From NCBI RefSeq assembly GCF_043729335.1, contig NZ_JAYTLQ010000056.1, positions 62,001-126,000 on the forward strand: a stretch of 64,000 bases of DNA. Reading direction: 5' to 3'. Below, piece by piece: positions 52,017 through 62,465 of the stretch. Positions within the stretch are counted from its first letter, which is position 1. Each line of letters opens with the position of its first letter. A program made the translations under genes and the position numbers. The DNA comes from Crenothrix sp043729335 (GTDB lineage: Bacteria > Pseudomonadota > Gammaproteobacteria > Methylococcales > Methylomonadaceae). Under the pieces are notes generated by a model, which had not been told where the DNA came from, did not search any database, and worked only from the letters and a program-made list of their open reading frames with translations.

Positions 52017-52049
52017 GAAAAAACGACTTAACCCCAAAAATGGGCGGTT
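52017..52049 (-). terminator. Terminator after rpoC
   Basis: Minus-strand AACCGCCCA and TGGGGTT pair around a short T-rich loop with one bulge, followed by AAGTCG and six T. It ends the rplK-rpoC transcript upstream of the rpsL promoter. Confidence 0.6.
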
Positions 52050-52156
52050 ATTAGTGCTCTTCACAACGCATAACACCCTTTCAATTAACCTTACTCGAAA
52101 CTTATTTGTAAAAACAAGCATGGGTAAACTGTCATTTTTATACAACCGTTACTGGC

Positions 52157-55100
52157 CTAAATATTTAAAGCCTGCTTCAAGGCCTCTTCAACATCACCTG
52201 AATCTACAACACTAGCAACCTCGTGATCAATTGCCTGACTTTGAAGTAGTCGATTTTTTCTACCTTCATGATAAGCCAAACCCGTGCCTGCAGGAATGAG
52301 TCGACCCACAATCACGTTTTCTTTCAATCCCTGTAAGCTATCACTTAAGCCACGTACAGCAGCATCTGTTAATACGCGCGTCGTTTCTTGGAAAGATGCC
52401 GCAGAAATAAAAGATTCGGTCGCCAATGAGGCCTTAGTGATGCCAAGCAACACTGATTCATAGCTCGCTGGAATTTTCCCCTCACGCTCAACTCGGTCAT
52501 TTTCCTCGCGCATTTGCGCGCGCTCCACCTGCTCACCTTTCAGGAATGAAGTATCACCAGAAGCGGTAATTTCAACCTTCCTCAACATCTGGCGAATAAT
52601 CGCTTCGATATGCTTATCGTTAATTTTTACACCCTGCAAACGATAAACGTCCTGAATCTCCTTGACCAAATAGTTAGCCAACTCCTCAACACCTCTTAAT
52701 CTGAGAATATCATGTGGCGTTAACTCACCCTCAGCGATAGTCTCACCTTTTTCGACATACTCTCCTTCGAAAACAGTAATATGACGCCATTTCGGGATCA
52801 AAGTCTCAATATTCTCACCTGCCGCATCGGTGATAATTACCCGTTGCTTGCCTTTTGTTTCCTTACCAAATGAGACTGTACCGCTGGTTTCAGCCAATAT
52901 AGCAGGGTCTTTTGTTTTTCGTGCTTCGAATAAGTCGGCAACCCGAGGTAAACCACCTGTGATATCCCTGGTCTTACTGGATTCTTGAGGAATTCTGGCT
53001 AAAACGTCCCCTACCTTTACTTCGCCACCATCTTTGATACCTGCGATAGCACCGGCAGGCAAAAAGTATTGCGCTGGAATTTCTGTGCCCGGTAAATAAA
53101 TAGTATTACCTTCCTTATCCAGAAGCTTAACCATAGGGCGCAACTCTCTACCAACGCTGCCACGCTGCTTGGGGTCAGTCACTACCAAAGAACTTAAACC
53201 GGTAACTTCATCATTTTGTTTTTGTACGGTAACGCCGTCTAAGAAATCTTTGAGTTCCACAACACCATCAACTTCAGTAATAACTGGATGTGTATGCGGA
53301 TCCCAGGTAACAATAATATCACCAGCGCTCACTTTACTGCCTTCCTGTACCGATAGCACTGCACCGTAAGGAATCTTATACCGCTCTCTTTCACGGCCGT
53401 AGTCATCTACAACACCGACTTCGCCCGATCTTGAAACAGCAACCAAATTACCTTCTCGGTTCTGCACAGATTTTAAGTTGTTCAAGCGCACTGTGCCGGA
53501 TGATTTCACCTGAACATTACTGATAGCGGCAGATCTTGATGCCGCCCCACCGATATGGAAAGTCCGCATAGTCAACTGCGTACCTGGCTCACCGATAGAC
53601 TGTGCGGCAATAACACCAACAGCTTCACCAATATTAACCAAATGGCCACGACCCAAATCACGACCATAGCAAGACGCACAAACGCCGTGGCGATTTTCAC
53701 AGGTGATGATTGAACGTACCACAACCTGATCAATACTGTGCTCTTCAAGCACAGAAACCCAATGCTCATCCAACAAAGTACCCAAAGGTACAACCACATT
53801 TTTACCGGAGCCATCCATGACATCATGCACAGTAACCCGACCTAATACACGCTCAGACAATGGCTCAACAACATCACCACCTTCGATGATGGGTACCATA
53901 ATCAGGCCATTTGCCGTACCGCAATCCGTACCGGTAATCACTAAATCTTGTGCCACATCCACTAATCGGCGCGTCAAATAACCGGAGTTAGCCGTTTTCA
54001 GAGCAGTATCAGCAAGACCTTTACGCGCACCATGTGTAGAAATAAAGTACTGTAAAACGTCGAGACCTTCTCTAAAGTTCGCAGTGATAGGTGTTTCAAT
54101 AATCGAGCCATCCGGCTTGGCCATCAAACCACGCATACCAGCCAACTGACGAATCTGCGCTGCTGATCCACGAGCCCCAGATTCAGCCATCATAAAGATG
54201 GAGTTGAATGATTTTTGTTTTACCGTATTGCCATTGGCATCAATAACCGATTCTTCACCCAAACCATCCATCATCACCTTAGCAACCTGATCATTCGCAT
54301 GAGACCAAATATCGACAACCTTATTGTAGCGCTCGCCATCGGTTACCAAGCCTGAGGCATACTGGCTCTGAATTTCGTTAACTTCCATATCCGCAGCAGC
54401 AATAATATCGGCTTTTTTAGCCGGTATTGCCATATCTTCAATACCAAATGACACACCAGAAATCGTCGCATAACGAAAGCCTAGATACATCAGCTGATCT
54501 GCCAGCACCACCGTGTCTTTATTGCCTAAGTAACGGTAACTGTAATTGATTAAGCGCGATATATTCTTTTTGGTCATATCACAATTAACCAACTCATAAG
54601 GCATGCGATCGGGCACGACTTCCCAAATTAAAGCACGGCCCACAGTGGTGGTTACACGATGGGTTTTTTCTGTTTGTGTGCCATTTTCGTCAGTTATTTT
54701 TTCAGTAACGCGCAACTGGATTTTTGATTGCAGTTCAACCATTTTACATTCCAGCGCTTTATGCACTTCGCCCACATCAACAAAGATACTACCGTCACCT
54801 CTAGCATTTATTTTTTCGCGGCTAATATAATAAAGCCCCAAAACCACGTCCTGAGACGGATTAATAACCGGTTCGCCGTTAGCAGGCGACAAAATATTAT
54901 TAGTTGCCATCATCAAAGTTCTGGCTTCTAACTGTGCTTCAATCGACAACGGAATATGTACCGCCATCTGATCGCCGTCAAAGTCAGCATTGAACGCACT
55001 ACACACTAAAGGATGTAGTTGTATCGCCTTACCTTCAATTAAGATAGGCTCAAATGCCTGAATACCTAATCTGTGCAAAGTGGGGGCGCGGTTGAGTAGA

Positions 55101-56362
55101 ATAGGATGCTCACGAATAACTTCTTCGAGAATATCCCAAACCTCAGCACCTTCTCTTTCGACCATTTTTTTGGCCGCTTTAATGGTGGTGGCAAGACCTC
55201 GAAATTGCAATTTGCTAAAAATAAAGGGCTTGAATAATTCCAAAGCCATTTTCTTCGGCAAACCACACTGATGCAGCCTTAAAGTTGGCCCCACCACGAT
55301 AACGGAACGCCCTGAGTAATCAACACGTTTACCTAACAAATTTTGACGGAAACGCCCTTGCTTACCTTTGATCATATCGGCCAAAGATTTTAAGGGTCGT
55401 CTATTGGTGCCAGTAATAGCGCGTCCACGACGACCATTATCTAATAAGGCATCGACAGATTCCTGCAACATGCGTTTTTCATTGCGGACAATAATATCTG
55501 GCGCACTCAAATCTAATAAGCGGTTTAGACGATTGTTGCGGTTAATAACACGACGGTACAAATCATTCAAATCAGAGGTTGCAAAGCGACCGCCATCCAA
55601 AGGTACCAAAGGGCGTAACTCAGGTGGCAAAACCGGTAATACTTTCAAAATCATCCATTCTGGACGGTTCTTGGAGCTTAACAAAGCCTCAAGCACTTTA
55701 AGCCGCTTGGCGTATTTCTTGATTTTTGTTTCTGAATTGGTCGAATCAATTTCTTCACGCAGCACACCAACCTGAGCCTTCAAATCGATAGCACGAAGTA
55801 GATCATAAATCGCTTCGGCACCCATTTTGGCGACAAAATCATCACCATACTGCTCTATCGCATCAAGATATTCATCATCAGTCAGCAACTGACCTTTATC
55901 CAAAGGCGTCATGCCAGAATCTAAAACCACAAAAGATTCAAAATACAACACGCGCTCAATTTCTCGCAGTGTCATATCGAGCAATAAAGCAATTCTGGAT
56001 GGCAGCGATTTTAAAAACCAAATATGCGCAACCGGACTGGCCAAATCAATATGGCCCATGCGTTCACGACGCACCTTTGACAGTGTGACTTCAACACCGC
56101 ATTTTTCGCAAATAACGCCGCGATGCTTCAGACGCTTGTATTTGCCGCATAAACACTCGTAATCACTGACTGGGCCAAAAATTTTGGCACAAAACAAACC
56201 GTCACGTTCAGGCCTAAAGGTACGGTAGTTTATGGTTTCTGGCTTTTTTACTTCGCCATACGACCAGGAACGAATCATATCCGGTGAAACCAACCCAATA
56301 GAAATCCCGTCAAAGTCGTCTGCACGGCCTTGACGCTTTAAAAAATTCATCAAATCTTTCAA
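52157..56362 (-). CDS. rpoC: RNA polymerase beta' subunit
   Basis: The 1401-residue subunit has the N-terminal zinc site CLCGKYKRLKHRGVICEKC, the catalytic magnesium loop AFNADFDGDQMAVHIP near residue 460, the trigger-loop region (IGEPGTQLTMRTFHIGGAAS) and the second zinc site with CENRHGVCASCYGRDL. I choose TTG 56362, because an AGAGG ribosome site lies eight bases upstream and the product then begins MKDLMNFLKRQG like other RpoC proteins. The longer ATG frame at 56413 adds 17 residues without family match. Confidence 0.97.
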   Translation of the reverse strand: MKDLMNFLKRQGRADDFDGISIGLVSPDMIRSWSYGEVKKPETINYRTFRPERDGLFCAKIFGPVSDYECLCGKYKRLKHRGVICEKCGVEVTLSKVRRERMGHIDLASPVAHIWFLKSLPSRIALLLDMTLREIERVLYFESFVVLDSGMTPLDKGQLLTDDEYLDAIEQYGDDFVAKMGAEAIYDLLRAIDLKAQVGVLREEIDSTNSETKIKKYAKRLKVLEALLSSKNRPEWMILKVLPVLPPELRPLVPLDGGRFATSDLNDLYRRVINRNNRLNRLLDLSAPDIIVRNEKRMLQESVDALLDNGRRGRAITGTNRRPLKSLADMIKGKQGRFRQNLLGKRVDYSGRSVIVVGPTLRLHQCGLPKKMALELFKPFIFSKLQFRGLATTIKAAKKMVEREGAEVWDILEEVIREHPILLNRAPTLHRLGIQAFEPILIEGKAIQLHPLVCSAFNADFDGDQMAVHIPLSIEAQLEARTLMMATNNILSPANGEPVINPSQDVVLGLYYISREKINARGDGSIFVDVGEVHKALECKMVELQSKIQLRVTEKITDENGTQTEKTHRVTTTVGRALIWEVVPDRMPYELVNCDMTKKNISRLINYSYRYLGNKDTVVLADQLMYLGFRYATISGVSFGIEDMAIPAKKADIIAAADMEVNEIQSQYASGLVTDGERYNKVVDIWSHANDQVAKVMMDGLGEESVIDANGNTVKQKSFNSIFMMAESGARGSAAQIRQLAGMRGLMAKPDGSIIETPITANFREGLDVLQYFISTHGARKGLADTALKTANSGYLTRRLVDVAQDLVITGTDCGTANGLIMVPIIEGGDVVEPLSERVLGRVTVHDVMDGSGKNVVVPLGTLLDEHWVSVLEEHSIDQVVVRSIITCENRHGVCASCYGRDLGRGHLVNIGEAVGVIAAQSIGEPGTQLTMRTFHIGGAASRSAAISNVQVKSSGTVRLNNLKSVQNREGNLVAVSRSGEVGVVDDYGRERERYKIPYGAVLSVQEGSKVSAGDIIVTWDPHTHPVITEVDGVVELKDFLDGVTVQKQNDEVTGLSSLVVTDPKQRGSVGRELRPMVKLLDKEGNTIYLPGTEIPAQYFLPAGAIAGIKDGGEVKVGDVLARIPQESSKTRDITGGLPRVADLFEARKTKDPAILAETSGTVSFGKETKGKQRVIITDAAGENIETLIPKWRHITVFEGEYVEKGETIAEGELTPHDILRLRGVEELANYLVKEIQDVYRLQGVKINDKHIEAIIRQMLRKVEITASGDTSFLKGEQVERAQMREENDRVEREGKIPASYESVLLGITKASLATESFISAASFQETTRVLTDAAVRGLSDSLQGLKENVIVGRLIPAGTGLAYHEGRKNRLLQSQAIDHEVASVVDSGDVEEALKQALNI

Positions 56363-56439
56363 TGGCTTATCCTCTTTAAATAGTTTCTGGCAGTTCCCAG
56401 AACTGGCTATCAATTAATTTTTGAACAAACAGATGCTAA

Positions 56440-59400
56440 CTACTCCCGTTCTAATTCAATATTGACAGCCAATGAGCGGATTTCTTTAATCAAAACGTTA
56501 AACGATTCCGGCATACCGGCTTCCATTTTATGATCACCATCAACAATATTTTTGTACATGCGGGTTCTGCCAGTAACATCATCGGATTTTACCGTCAACA
56601 TTTCTTGCAATGTATATGCCGCGCCATAAGCTTCCAACGCCCATACTTCCATTTCTCCGAAACGTTGGCCACCAAATTGCGCTTTACCACCGAGCGGCTG
56701 CTGTGTAACCAGACTGTAAGGACCTGTGGAACGTGCGTGCATTTTGTCATCAACTAAATGGTTTAATTTCAACATGTACATATAACCGACGGTTACTTCG
56801 CGTTCAAACGGCTCACCTGTTAGGCCATCATAAAGCGTTACTTGCCCATGTTCTGGCAATTCGGCTAAGCGTAACATTGAACGAATCTCATCTTCGCTAG
56901 CACCATCGAACACCGGGGTCGCCATAGGTACGCCAGCAACCAGATTAGCCGCCATCTCCAAAATTTCTTGATCAGAAAATGAATCTAAATCTTCTTTTCG
57001 GCCACTGCCGTTATAGATCTTGTCCAAATAATCTCTGATTGCAGTCACTTTGGCTTTTTCTTGATCGTACTGGGTTTCCAGCATTTTACCAATCTTAATG
57101 CCAAGACCTTTTGCAGCCCAACCCAAATGCGTCTCCAGTACCTGGCCGACGTTCATTCGAGAAGGCACACCTAGCGGATTTAAAACAATATCAACCGGGT
57201 TACCATCAGCAGTGTACGGCATGTCTTCAATCGGTCTGATCATTGAAATCACACCTTTATTACCATGACGTCCAGCCATCTTATCGCCTGGTTGTATGCG
57301 TCGTTTAACTGCCAGATACACTTTAACCATTTTAAGTACGCCGGGCGGCAAATCATCACCCATAGTAATTTTTTTACGTTTAATCTCAAACTTCTCATCA
57401 AAATTTTTCCGCTGCTGCTCAATTTGCAGGACAACAGTTTCCAGCTGAAGATTAATATCTTCCTCTTCCATTTTGATTTTCAGCCAATCTGAATGCTTTA
57501 AAGCCTTCAAATAAGCATCGGTAATTTTAGTTCCTGCTTTCAACTGCGAAGGCCCAGACAAGGCAACCTTACCAATGAGTAACTTGGCAACACGGGCAAA
57601 AATATCCCCTTCCAAAATCTTAAGCTGATCATCTAAATCTTTACGGTAGCGTTTGATCTCTTCATGTTCGATGTCGAGTGCACGCTTATCTTTTTTGACA
57701 CCATCACGGGTAAAGACTTGTACATCAATAACGGTACCCTCAATGCTGCTAGGCACACGTAACGAAGTATCTTTAACATCTGCGGCCTTTTCACCAAAAA
57801 TAGCACGCAATAGTTTTTCTTCCGGTGTTAACTGGGTTTCTCCTTTTGGAGTCACTTTACCGACAAGAATATCACCGCCTTTTACTTCAGCGCCCACATA
57901 AACGATGCCCGACTCATCCAGCTTAGCCAAGGCTTCTTCACTAACATTAGGGATATCAGCAGTAATTTCTTCTGGGCTGTGTTTGGTATCACGCGCTACA
58001 CAGGTTTTTTCTTCTATATGAATAGTGGTAAAACGATCTTCCTTAACCACACGTTCAGACACCAAAATAGAATCTTCGAAGTTATAACCATTCCAAGGCA
58101 TAAAGGCGACCAGCATGTTTTGCCCTAGCGCCAACTCACCCATATCTGTAGACGGCCCATCTGCCATAATATCGCCAGCATTAACGATATCACCCGGCCT
58201 TACCAACGGTTTTTGGTTGATACAGGTATTTTGGTTAGATCGGGTGTATTTAATAAGATTATAAATATCAACACCGGGCATACCTGTTTCGGTTTCGGTA
58301 TCATTAACACGCACCACAATACGCGCAGCGTCAACCACCTCAATACGACCACCCCGTATAGCAACCACAGTCACGCCCGAATCTTTAGCGACTGTTCTTT
58401 CCATACCGGTTCCCACTAAGGGCTTCTCAGCCCTTAAGGTAGGCACAGCCTGACGCTGCATGTTTGATCCCATTAACGCGCGGTTAGCATCATCATGTTC
58501 CAAAAACGGAATGATAGAAGCCGCAACCGAAACAATCTGTTTGGACGACACGTCCATATATTGCACGGTATCTGACATTGCCAGCGTAAATTCGTCTTTA
58601 TGCCGACAAGATACCAAACCATCGACTAACTTACCGCTGGCATCAACAGCCACGCTGGCCTGCGCAATAACAAACTCACCTTCTTCAATCGCGGAAAGAT
58701 AATCGACTTGATCAGTAACTTTACCATCAATCACTTTACGGTAAGGTGTTTCCAGAAAACCGTAATTATTGGTACGCGCATAAACTGACAGTGAGTTAAT
58801 CAAACCGATATTCGGGCCTTCCGGCGTTTCAATAGGACAAACACGGCCATAATGCGTAGCATGTACGTCGCGTACTTCAAAACCGGCACGCTCTCTTGCC
58901 AAACCACCAGGCCCTAACGCAGATACACGACGTTTATGGGTAACTTGTGATAAAGGATTGTTCTGATCCATAAACTGCGATAACTGACTGGAACCGAAAA
59001 ATTCTTTAACTGCCGCCGAGACTGGCTTGGCGTTAATAATTTCTTGCGGCATCAAGCCTTCAGAATCGGCCAACGTTAATCTTTCTTTAACAGCACGCTC
59101 AACTCTCACCAAACCGACGCGGAATTGATTTTCTATCATTTCGCCAACCGAACGCACCCGTCTGTTGCCTAAATGGTCGATATCATCGACATTGCCGTTA
59201 CCATTGCGGATATTGATTAACTCTTTCAAGACATCAATAATGTCATCTTTTGTTAAAGTACCTGAGCCAACAACTTCTTGACGGCCTAAACGACGATTGA
59301 ATTTCATCCGACCGACAGCAGACAAGTCATAACGCTCATCAGTAAAGAACAGATTTTGGAATAAATTCTCGGCAGATTCTTTGGTCGGTGGCTCACCAGG

Positions 59401-60531
59401 ACGCATCATGCGATAAATTTCTACCAATGCTTCCAACGGATTAGAGGTCACATCCAGCTTCATAGCATTGGACATATAAGGACCATTATCCAGATCATTA
59501 ACGAACAGCGTGTTAATACTGGAAACACCGCTCTCGATACAACGGTCGATTACACTAAGGGTAATTTCATCATTAACATTAGCAATCAACTCTCCTGTCG
59601 ATTTATCAATGAGATTGTGACCCAAAATCTTACCTACCAGGTAATCTTTTGGCACTTCAACCGTTGTTAATTCGGCCTTATTCATGTCGCGAATATGCTT
59701 GGCGGTAATTCTACGACCTTCTTCAACCAACACCCGACCATCTTGTTTTATGTCAAATGCGGCAATTTCACCACGCATTCTTTCGGGGATGATATGAAAA
59801 AGACAGTTACTAGCGGTCAATTCAAATTTATTGGTTTCGAAGAAGATATTAATCATATCTTCATTGTCGTAACCTAGCGCCCGTAACAAAATAGTGGCCG
59901 GAATTTTTCTACGTCGATCTATACGGACAAAAACACAATCTTTGTGATCGAATTCAAAATCTAGCCAAGAGCCTCGGTAAGGAATAACCCGGGCATTGAA
60001 GAGCAGTTTTCCGGACGAATGAGTCTTTCCCTTATCATGATCAAAAAACACACCCGGTGACCGATGTAACTGGGACACAATAACGCGCTCTGTACCATTA
60101 ATGACAAAGGTGCCATTATCGGTCATTAATGGCAGTTCACCCATGTAAACTTCTTGTTCTCGAATATCTTTAACAACTTTGGCAGTCGCCGGTGCATCCT
60201 TGTCATAAATGACTAAACGAACCAATACCCGCAAAGGGGCGGCGTAAGTAGCACCTCGTTGCTGGCATTCTCTGACATCAAAAACAGGCTCACCTAAGCG
60301 GTATCTAACATATTCCAGTACCGCATAACCTGAATGGCTGTCTATAGGAAAAACACTGGAAAATGCGGCATGCAAGCCACTATCCAGACGCTTTTCGGGC
60401 GTAGTGCCTGACTGTAAAAAGTCAGCATAAGAATTAATTTGAGTCGCTAGAAGATAGGGAACTTCAAGTACTTCAGTACCTTTCCCAAAGTTATTACGAA
60501 TACGCTTTTTTTCGGTAAAAGAGTAGGACAT
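56440..60531 (-). CDS. rpoB: RNA polymerase beta subunit
   Basis: The 1363-residue subunit begins MSYSFTEKKRIRNNFGKGTE. The rifampicin site SSQLSQFMDQNNPLSQVTHK with RRVSALGPGGLARERAGFEV keeps the Asp, His and Ser positions of sensitive forms. GRHGNKGVISMIRPIEDMPY and the end GMPESFNVLIKEIRSLAVNI are typical. I start at ATG 60531, which has GGAAG four bases upstream; a further ATG at 60555 is less likely. It lies 77 bases before rpoC and follows an attenuator-like hairpin. Confidence 0.97.
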   Translation of the reverse strand: MSYSFTEKKRIRNNFGKGTEVLEVPYLLATQINSYADFLQSGTTPEKRLDSGLHAAFSSVFPIDSHSGYAVLEYVRYRLGEPVFDVRECQQRGATYAAPLRVLVRLVIYDKDAPATAKVVKDIREQEVYMGELPLMTDNGTFVINGTERVIVSQLHRSPGVFFDHDKGKTHSSGKLLFNARVIPYRGSWLDFEFDHKDCVFVRIDRRRKIPATILLRALGYDNEDMINIFFETNKFELTASNCLFHIIPERMRGEIAAFDIKQDGRVLVEEGRRITAKHIRDMNKAELTTVEVPKDYLVGKILGHNLIDKSTGELIANVNDEITLSVIDRCIESGVSSINTLFVNDLDNGPYMSNAMKLDVTSNPLEALVEIYRMMRPGEPPTKESAENLFQNLFFTDERYDLSAVGRMKFNRRLGRQEVVGSGTLTKDDIIDVLKELINIRNGNGNVDDIDHLGNRRVRSVGEMIENQFRVGLVRVERAVKERLTLADSEGLMPQEIINAKPVSAAVKEFFGSSQLSQFMDQNNPLSQVTHKRRVSALGPGGLARERAGFEVRDVHATHYGRVCPIETPEGPNIGLINSLSVYARTNNYGFLETPYRKVIDGKVTDQVDYLSAIEEGEFVIAQASVAVDASGKLVDGLVSCRHKDEFTLAMSDTVQYMDVSSKQIVSVAASIIPFLEHDDANRALMGSNMQRQAVPTLRAEKPLVGTGMERTVAKDSGVTVVAIRGGRIEVVDAARIVVRVNDTETETGMPGVDIYNLIKYTRSNQNTCINQKPLVRPGDIVNAGDIMADGPSTDMGELALGQNMLVAFMPWNGYNFEDSILVSERVVKEDRFTTIHIEEKTCVARDTKHSPEEITADIPNVSEEALAKLDESGIVYVGAEVKGGDILVGKVTPKGETQLTPEEKLLRAIFGEKAADVKDTSLRVPSSIEGTVIDVQVFTRDGVKKDKRALDIEHEEIKRYRKDLDDQLKILEGDIFARVAKLLIGKVALSGPSQLKAGTKITDAYLKALKHSDWLKIKMEEEDINLQLETVVLQIEQQRKNFDEKFEIKRKKITMGDDLPPGVLKMVKVYLAVKRRIQPGDKMAGRHGNKGVISMIRPIEDMPYTADGNPVDIVLNPLGVPSRMNVGQVLETHLGWAAKGLGIKIGKMLETQYDQEKAKVTAIRDYLDKIYNGSGRKEDLDSFSDQEILEMAANLVAGVPMATPVFDGASEDEIRSMLRLAELPEHGQVTLYDGLTGEPFEREVTVGYMYMLKLNHLVDDKMHARSTGPYSLVTQQPLGGKAQFGGQRFGEMEVWALEAYGAAYTLQEMLTVKSDDVTGRTRMYKNIVDGDHKMEAGMPESFNVLIKEIRSLAVNIELERE

Positions 60532-60589
60532 ATCGCTTCCAAACCTTTTGGTCATGAATTATTTTAACTGTCTATTCGCTGCAAACAGT

Positions 60590-60619
60590 AAAAGGCCGGC
60601 GACGATAACGCCACCAGCC
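60590..60619 (-). terminator. Attenuator-like hairpin between rplL and rpoB
   Basis: On the minus strand GGCTGGTGG pairs (with G-T pairs) with the region CGCCGGCC around the loop CGTTATCG, followed by TTTT. Its place between rplL and rpoB matches the partial terminator that lowers rpoBC expression in E. coli. A second small stem (AAGGCTAAGCCTT) lies just upstream. Confidence 0.6.
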
Positions 60620-60660
60620 ACATTTGAATCTAAGGCTTAGCCTTAATTTGGTGCCAAAAT

Positions 60661-61029
60661 TTATTTAATTTCGACGGTAGCGCCTGCTTCTGAGAGTTGT
60701 TTCTTAAACTCTTCAGCTTCAGCTTTAGACACACCTTCTTTCAAAGTTGTTGGTACGCCTTCTACGGCATCTTTAGCTTCTTTTAAGCCTAAGCCAGTTA
60801 TCCCGCGAACGGCTTTAATAACTGAAACTTTATTTTCGCCGAAAGATGTCATGATAACATCGAATTCGGTTTGCTCTTCAACAACTGCCGCAGCAGCAGC
60901 TGGCGCAGCAGAAACAGCTACTGCAGCAGATACACCAAATTTTTCTTCCATTGCAGAAATCAAATCAACAATTTCCATAACGGTCATTTTTGAGACTGCA
61001 TCCAAGATGTCTTCTTGTGCTAGTGCCAT
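60661..61029 (-). CDS. rplL: 50S ribosomal protein L7/L12
   Basis: L7/L12 is the stalk protein that recruits elongation factors. The 122-residue protein has an N-terminal dimer domain (ILDAVSKMTVMEIVDLISAM), an Ala/Val hinge (AVAVSAAPAAAAAVV) and the C-terminal factor-binding domain (VIKAVRGITGLGLKEAKDAV). It follows rplJ with 50 bases between. Confidence 0.98.
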   Translation of the reverse strand: MALAQEDILDAVSKMTVMEIVDLISAMEEKFGVSAAVAVSAAPAAAAAVVEEQTEFDVIMTSFGENKVSVIKAVRGITGLGLKEAKDAVEGVPTTLKEGVSKAEAEEFKKQLSEAGATVEIK

Positions 61030-61079
61030 TGTATTCTTTCCTATAAATAATATTTTAAACTAATTTAAACACCAGAAGA

Positions 61080-61577
61080 CTATGCCGCTTCTTGCATCTG
61101 ATCTCTGAGTGCTGCCAATGTACGTACAAGTTTCTCAGCAGGCGCTTTCATCACCGACATTAACATGGCAATACCTTGATCACGCGTTGGCAAACTGGCC
61201 AACCGTGCAAGCTCAGTCGCACCGTATGACTTACCACCAATAGCAACTATCTTAGTCACTAATTTGTCGTGTGTTTTGGCAAAATTACTGATTAACCGTG
61301 CTGCTGAACCCGGATCTTCCATTGAAAATGCAATCAATAATGGCCCAACCAATCCATCTTGCATGCATTCAAATTCAGTCCCAGCTACTGCGCGTTTTGC
61401 CAGTGTATTTTTGACTACGCGCAGATAAACACCCGTTGATCTGGCAACCTTACGCAACTCAGTCAATTCTGTAACTGTTAAGCCCCGATATTCAGCGGCT
61501 ACCGCAGAATGCGCTTTCGCAGCATATCCAGCAACCTCGTCTACGACAACTTTTTTACTATCTAAATTTAGAGCCAC
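61080..61577 (-). CDS. rplJ: 50S ribosomal protein L10
   Basis: L10 holds the L7/L12 stalk and in E. coli represses its own mRNA. The 165-residue protein has ALNLDSKKVVVDEVAGYAAK, VAAEYRGLTVTELTELRKVA, VYLRVVKNTLAKRAV and a helical C-terminus that binds L12 dimers. I choose GTG 61577, which follows a GGAGG site by four bases. A longer ATG frame upstream adds 12 residues unlike L10. An L10-type leader precedes it. Confidence 0.97.
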   Translation of the reverse strand: MALNLDSKKVVVDEVAGYAAKAHSAVAAEYRGLTVTELTELRKVARSTGVYLRVVKNTLAKRAVAGTEFECMQDGLVGPLLIAFSMEDPGSAARLISNFAKTHDKLVTKIVAIGGKSYGATELARLASLPTRDQGIAMLMSVMKAPAEKLVRTLAALRDQMQEAA

Positions 61578-61658
61578 ACAACCTCCGTACCTCTGAATTA
61601 CTAAATGCATCATTTATAGATGCCCCTAACGGTATATCTCACTTCATTTTACTGAGTG

Positions 61659-61730
61659 CACCGCCTGCGTAGGAACACAGCTTTTCAACCATGCTTATTA
61701 AGTTTTGCAACACCTACGGTCTTTGACGGT
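61659..61730 (-). promoter_or_regulatory. L10 leader RNA upstream of rplJ
   Basis: The minus-strand RNA contains CCGTCAAAGACCGTAGGTG at its start and CCTACGCAGGCGGTG at its end, which pair as in the known L10(L12)4 leader, with AACTTAATAAGCATGG in the loop part. Binding of the L10-L12 complex there would repress rplJL translation. It lies in the 192-base gap between rplA and rplJ. Confidence 0.75.
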
Positions 61731-61769
61731 TACCGCTAAAACGGCAACCCAAAGTTCTTTGGATAACAA

Positions 61770-62465
61770 TTAATTGGTAAGACCGCTTGCGTCCAGCCAC
61801 AAACCAGGACCCATGGTTGAAGATAAGGTTATTTTTTGAATGTAGATGCCTTTAGCGGCAACAGGTCTCATTTTTTTCAAATCAGCTAACAAGGCCTCTA
61901 AATTACCTTGAATAGCTTCAGCATCAAATGCAACTTTGCCTAAAGTACAATGTATAATACCCGCTTTATCAGTGCGGTAACGAACCTGGCCAGATTTAGC
62001 ATTTTTTACTGCTGTAGCAACATCAGGAGTCACTGTACCCACTTTCGGATTAGGCATTAAGCCTCTTGGCCCTAATATTTGACCTAATTGACCTACAACA
62101 CGCATAGCATCAGGTGAGGCAATAACCACATCGAAATTCATTTCGCCTTTTTTGATTAAATCGCCCAAATCGTCCATACCAACAATATCGGCACCGGCAG
62201 CTTTTGCAGCATCTGCATTAGCGCCTTGTGCAAACACAGCTACCCTGACTGTTTTACCAGTTCCATTTGGCAACAGGGTAGCGCCACGAACATTTTGATC
62301 AGATTTACGCGGATCAACACCGAGGTTAACACTCACATCAATGGATTCACTAAATTTTGTTGTCGTCAATTCTTTCAAAATTTGTACAGCGTCAGCAACA
62401 GCATATTGTTTAGTACTATCGACTTTTTCTTTAATCAACTTTGCTTTTTTCGTTAACTTAGCCAT
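61770..62465 (-). CDS. rplA: 50S ribosomal protein L1
   Basis: L1 forms the mobile stalk at the E site and in E. coli represses the rplKA mRNA. The 231-residue protein has VSVNLGVDPRKSDQNVRGAT, LPNGTGKTVRVAVFAQG, LGPRGLMPNPKVGTVTPDVA and the C-terminal YIQKITLSSTMGPGLWLD. It overlaps rplK by one base. An L1 operator upstream of rplK was not obvious. Confidence 0.98.
   Translation of the reverse strand: MAKLTKKAKLIKEKVDSTKQYAVADAVQILKELTTTKFSESIDVSVNLGVDPRKSDQNVRGATLLPNGTGKTVRVAVFAQGANADAAKAAGADIVGMDDLGDLIKKGEMNFDVVIASPDAMRVVGQLGQILGPRGLMPNPKVGTVTPDVATAVKNAKSGQVRYRTDKAGIIHCTLGKVAFDAEAIQGNLEALLADLKKMRPVAAKGIYIQKITLSSTMGPGLWLDASGLTN

Noticed and set aside
61578..61613. Longer N-terminus of L10
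   Set aside because: The residues do not match L10, and the GTG at 61577 has a strong GGAGG site.
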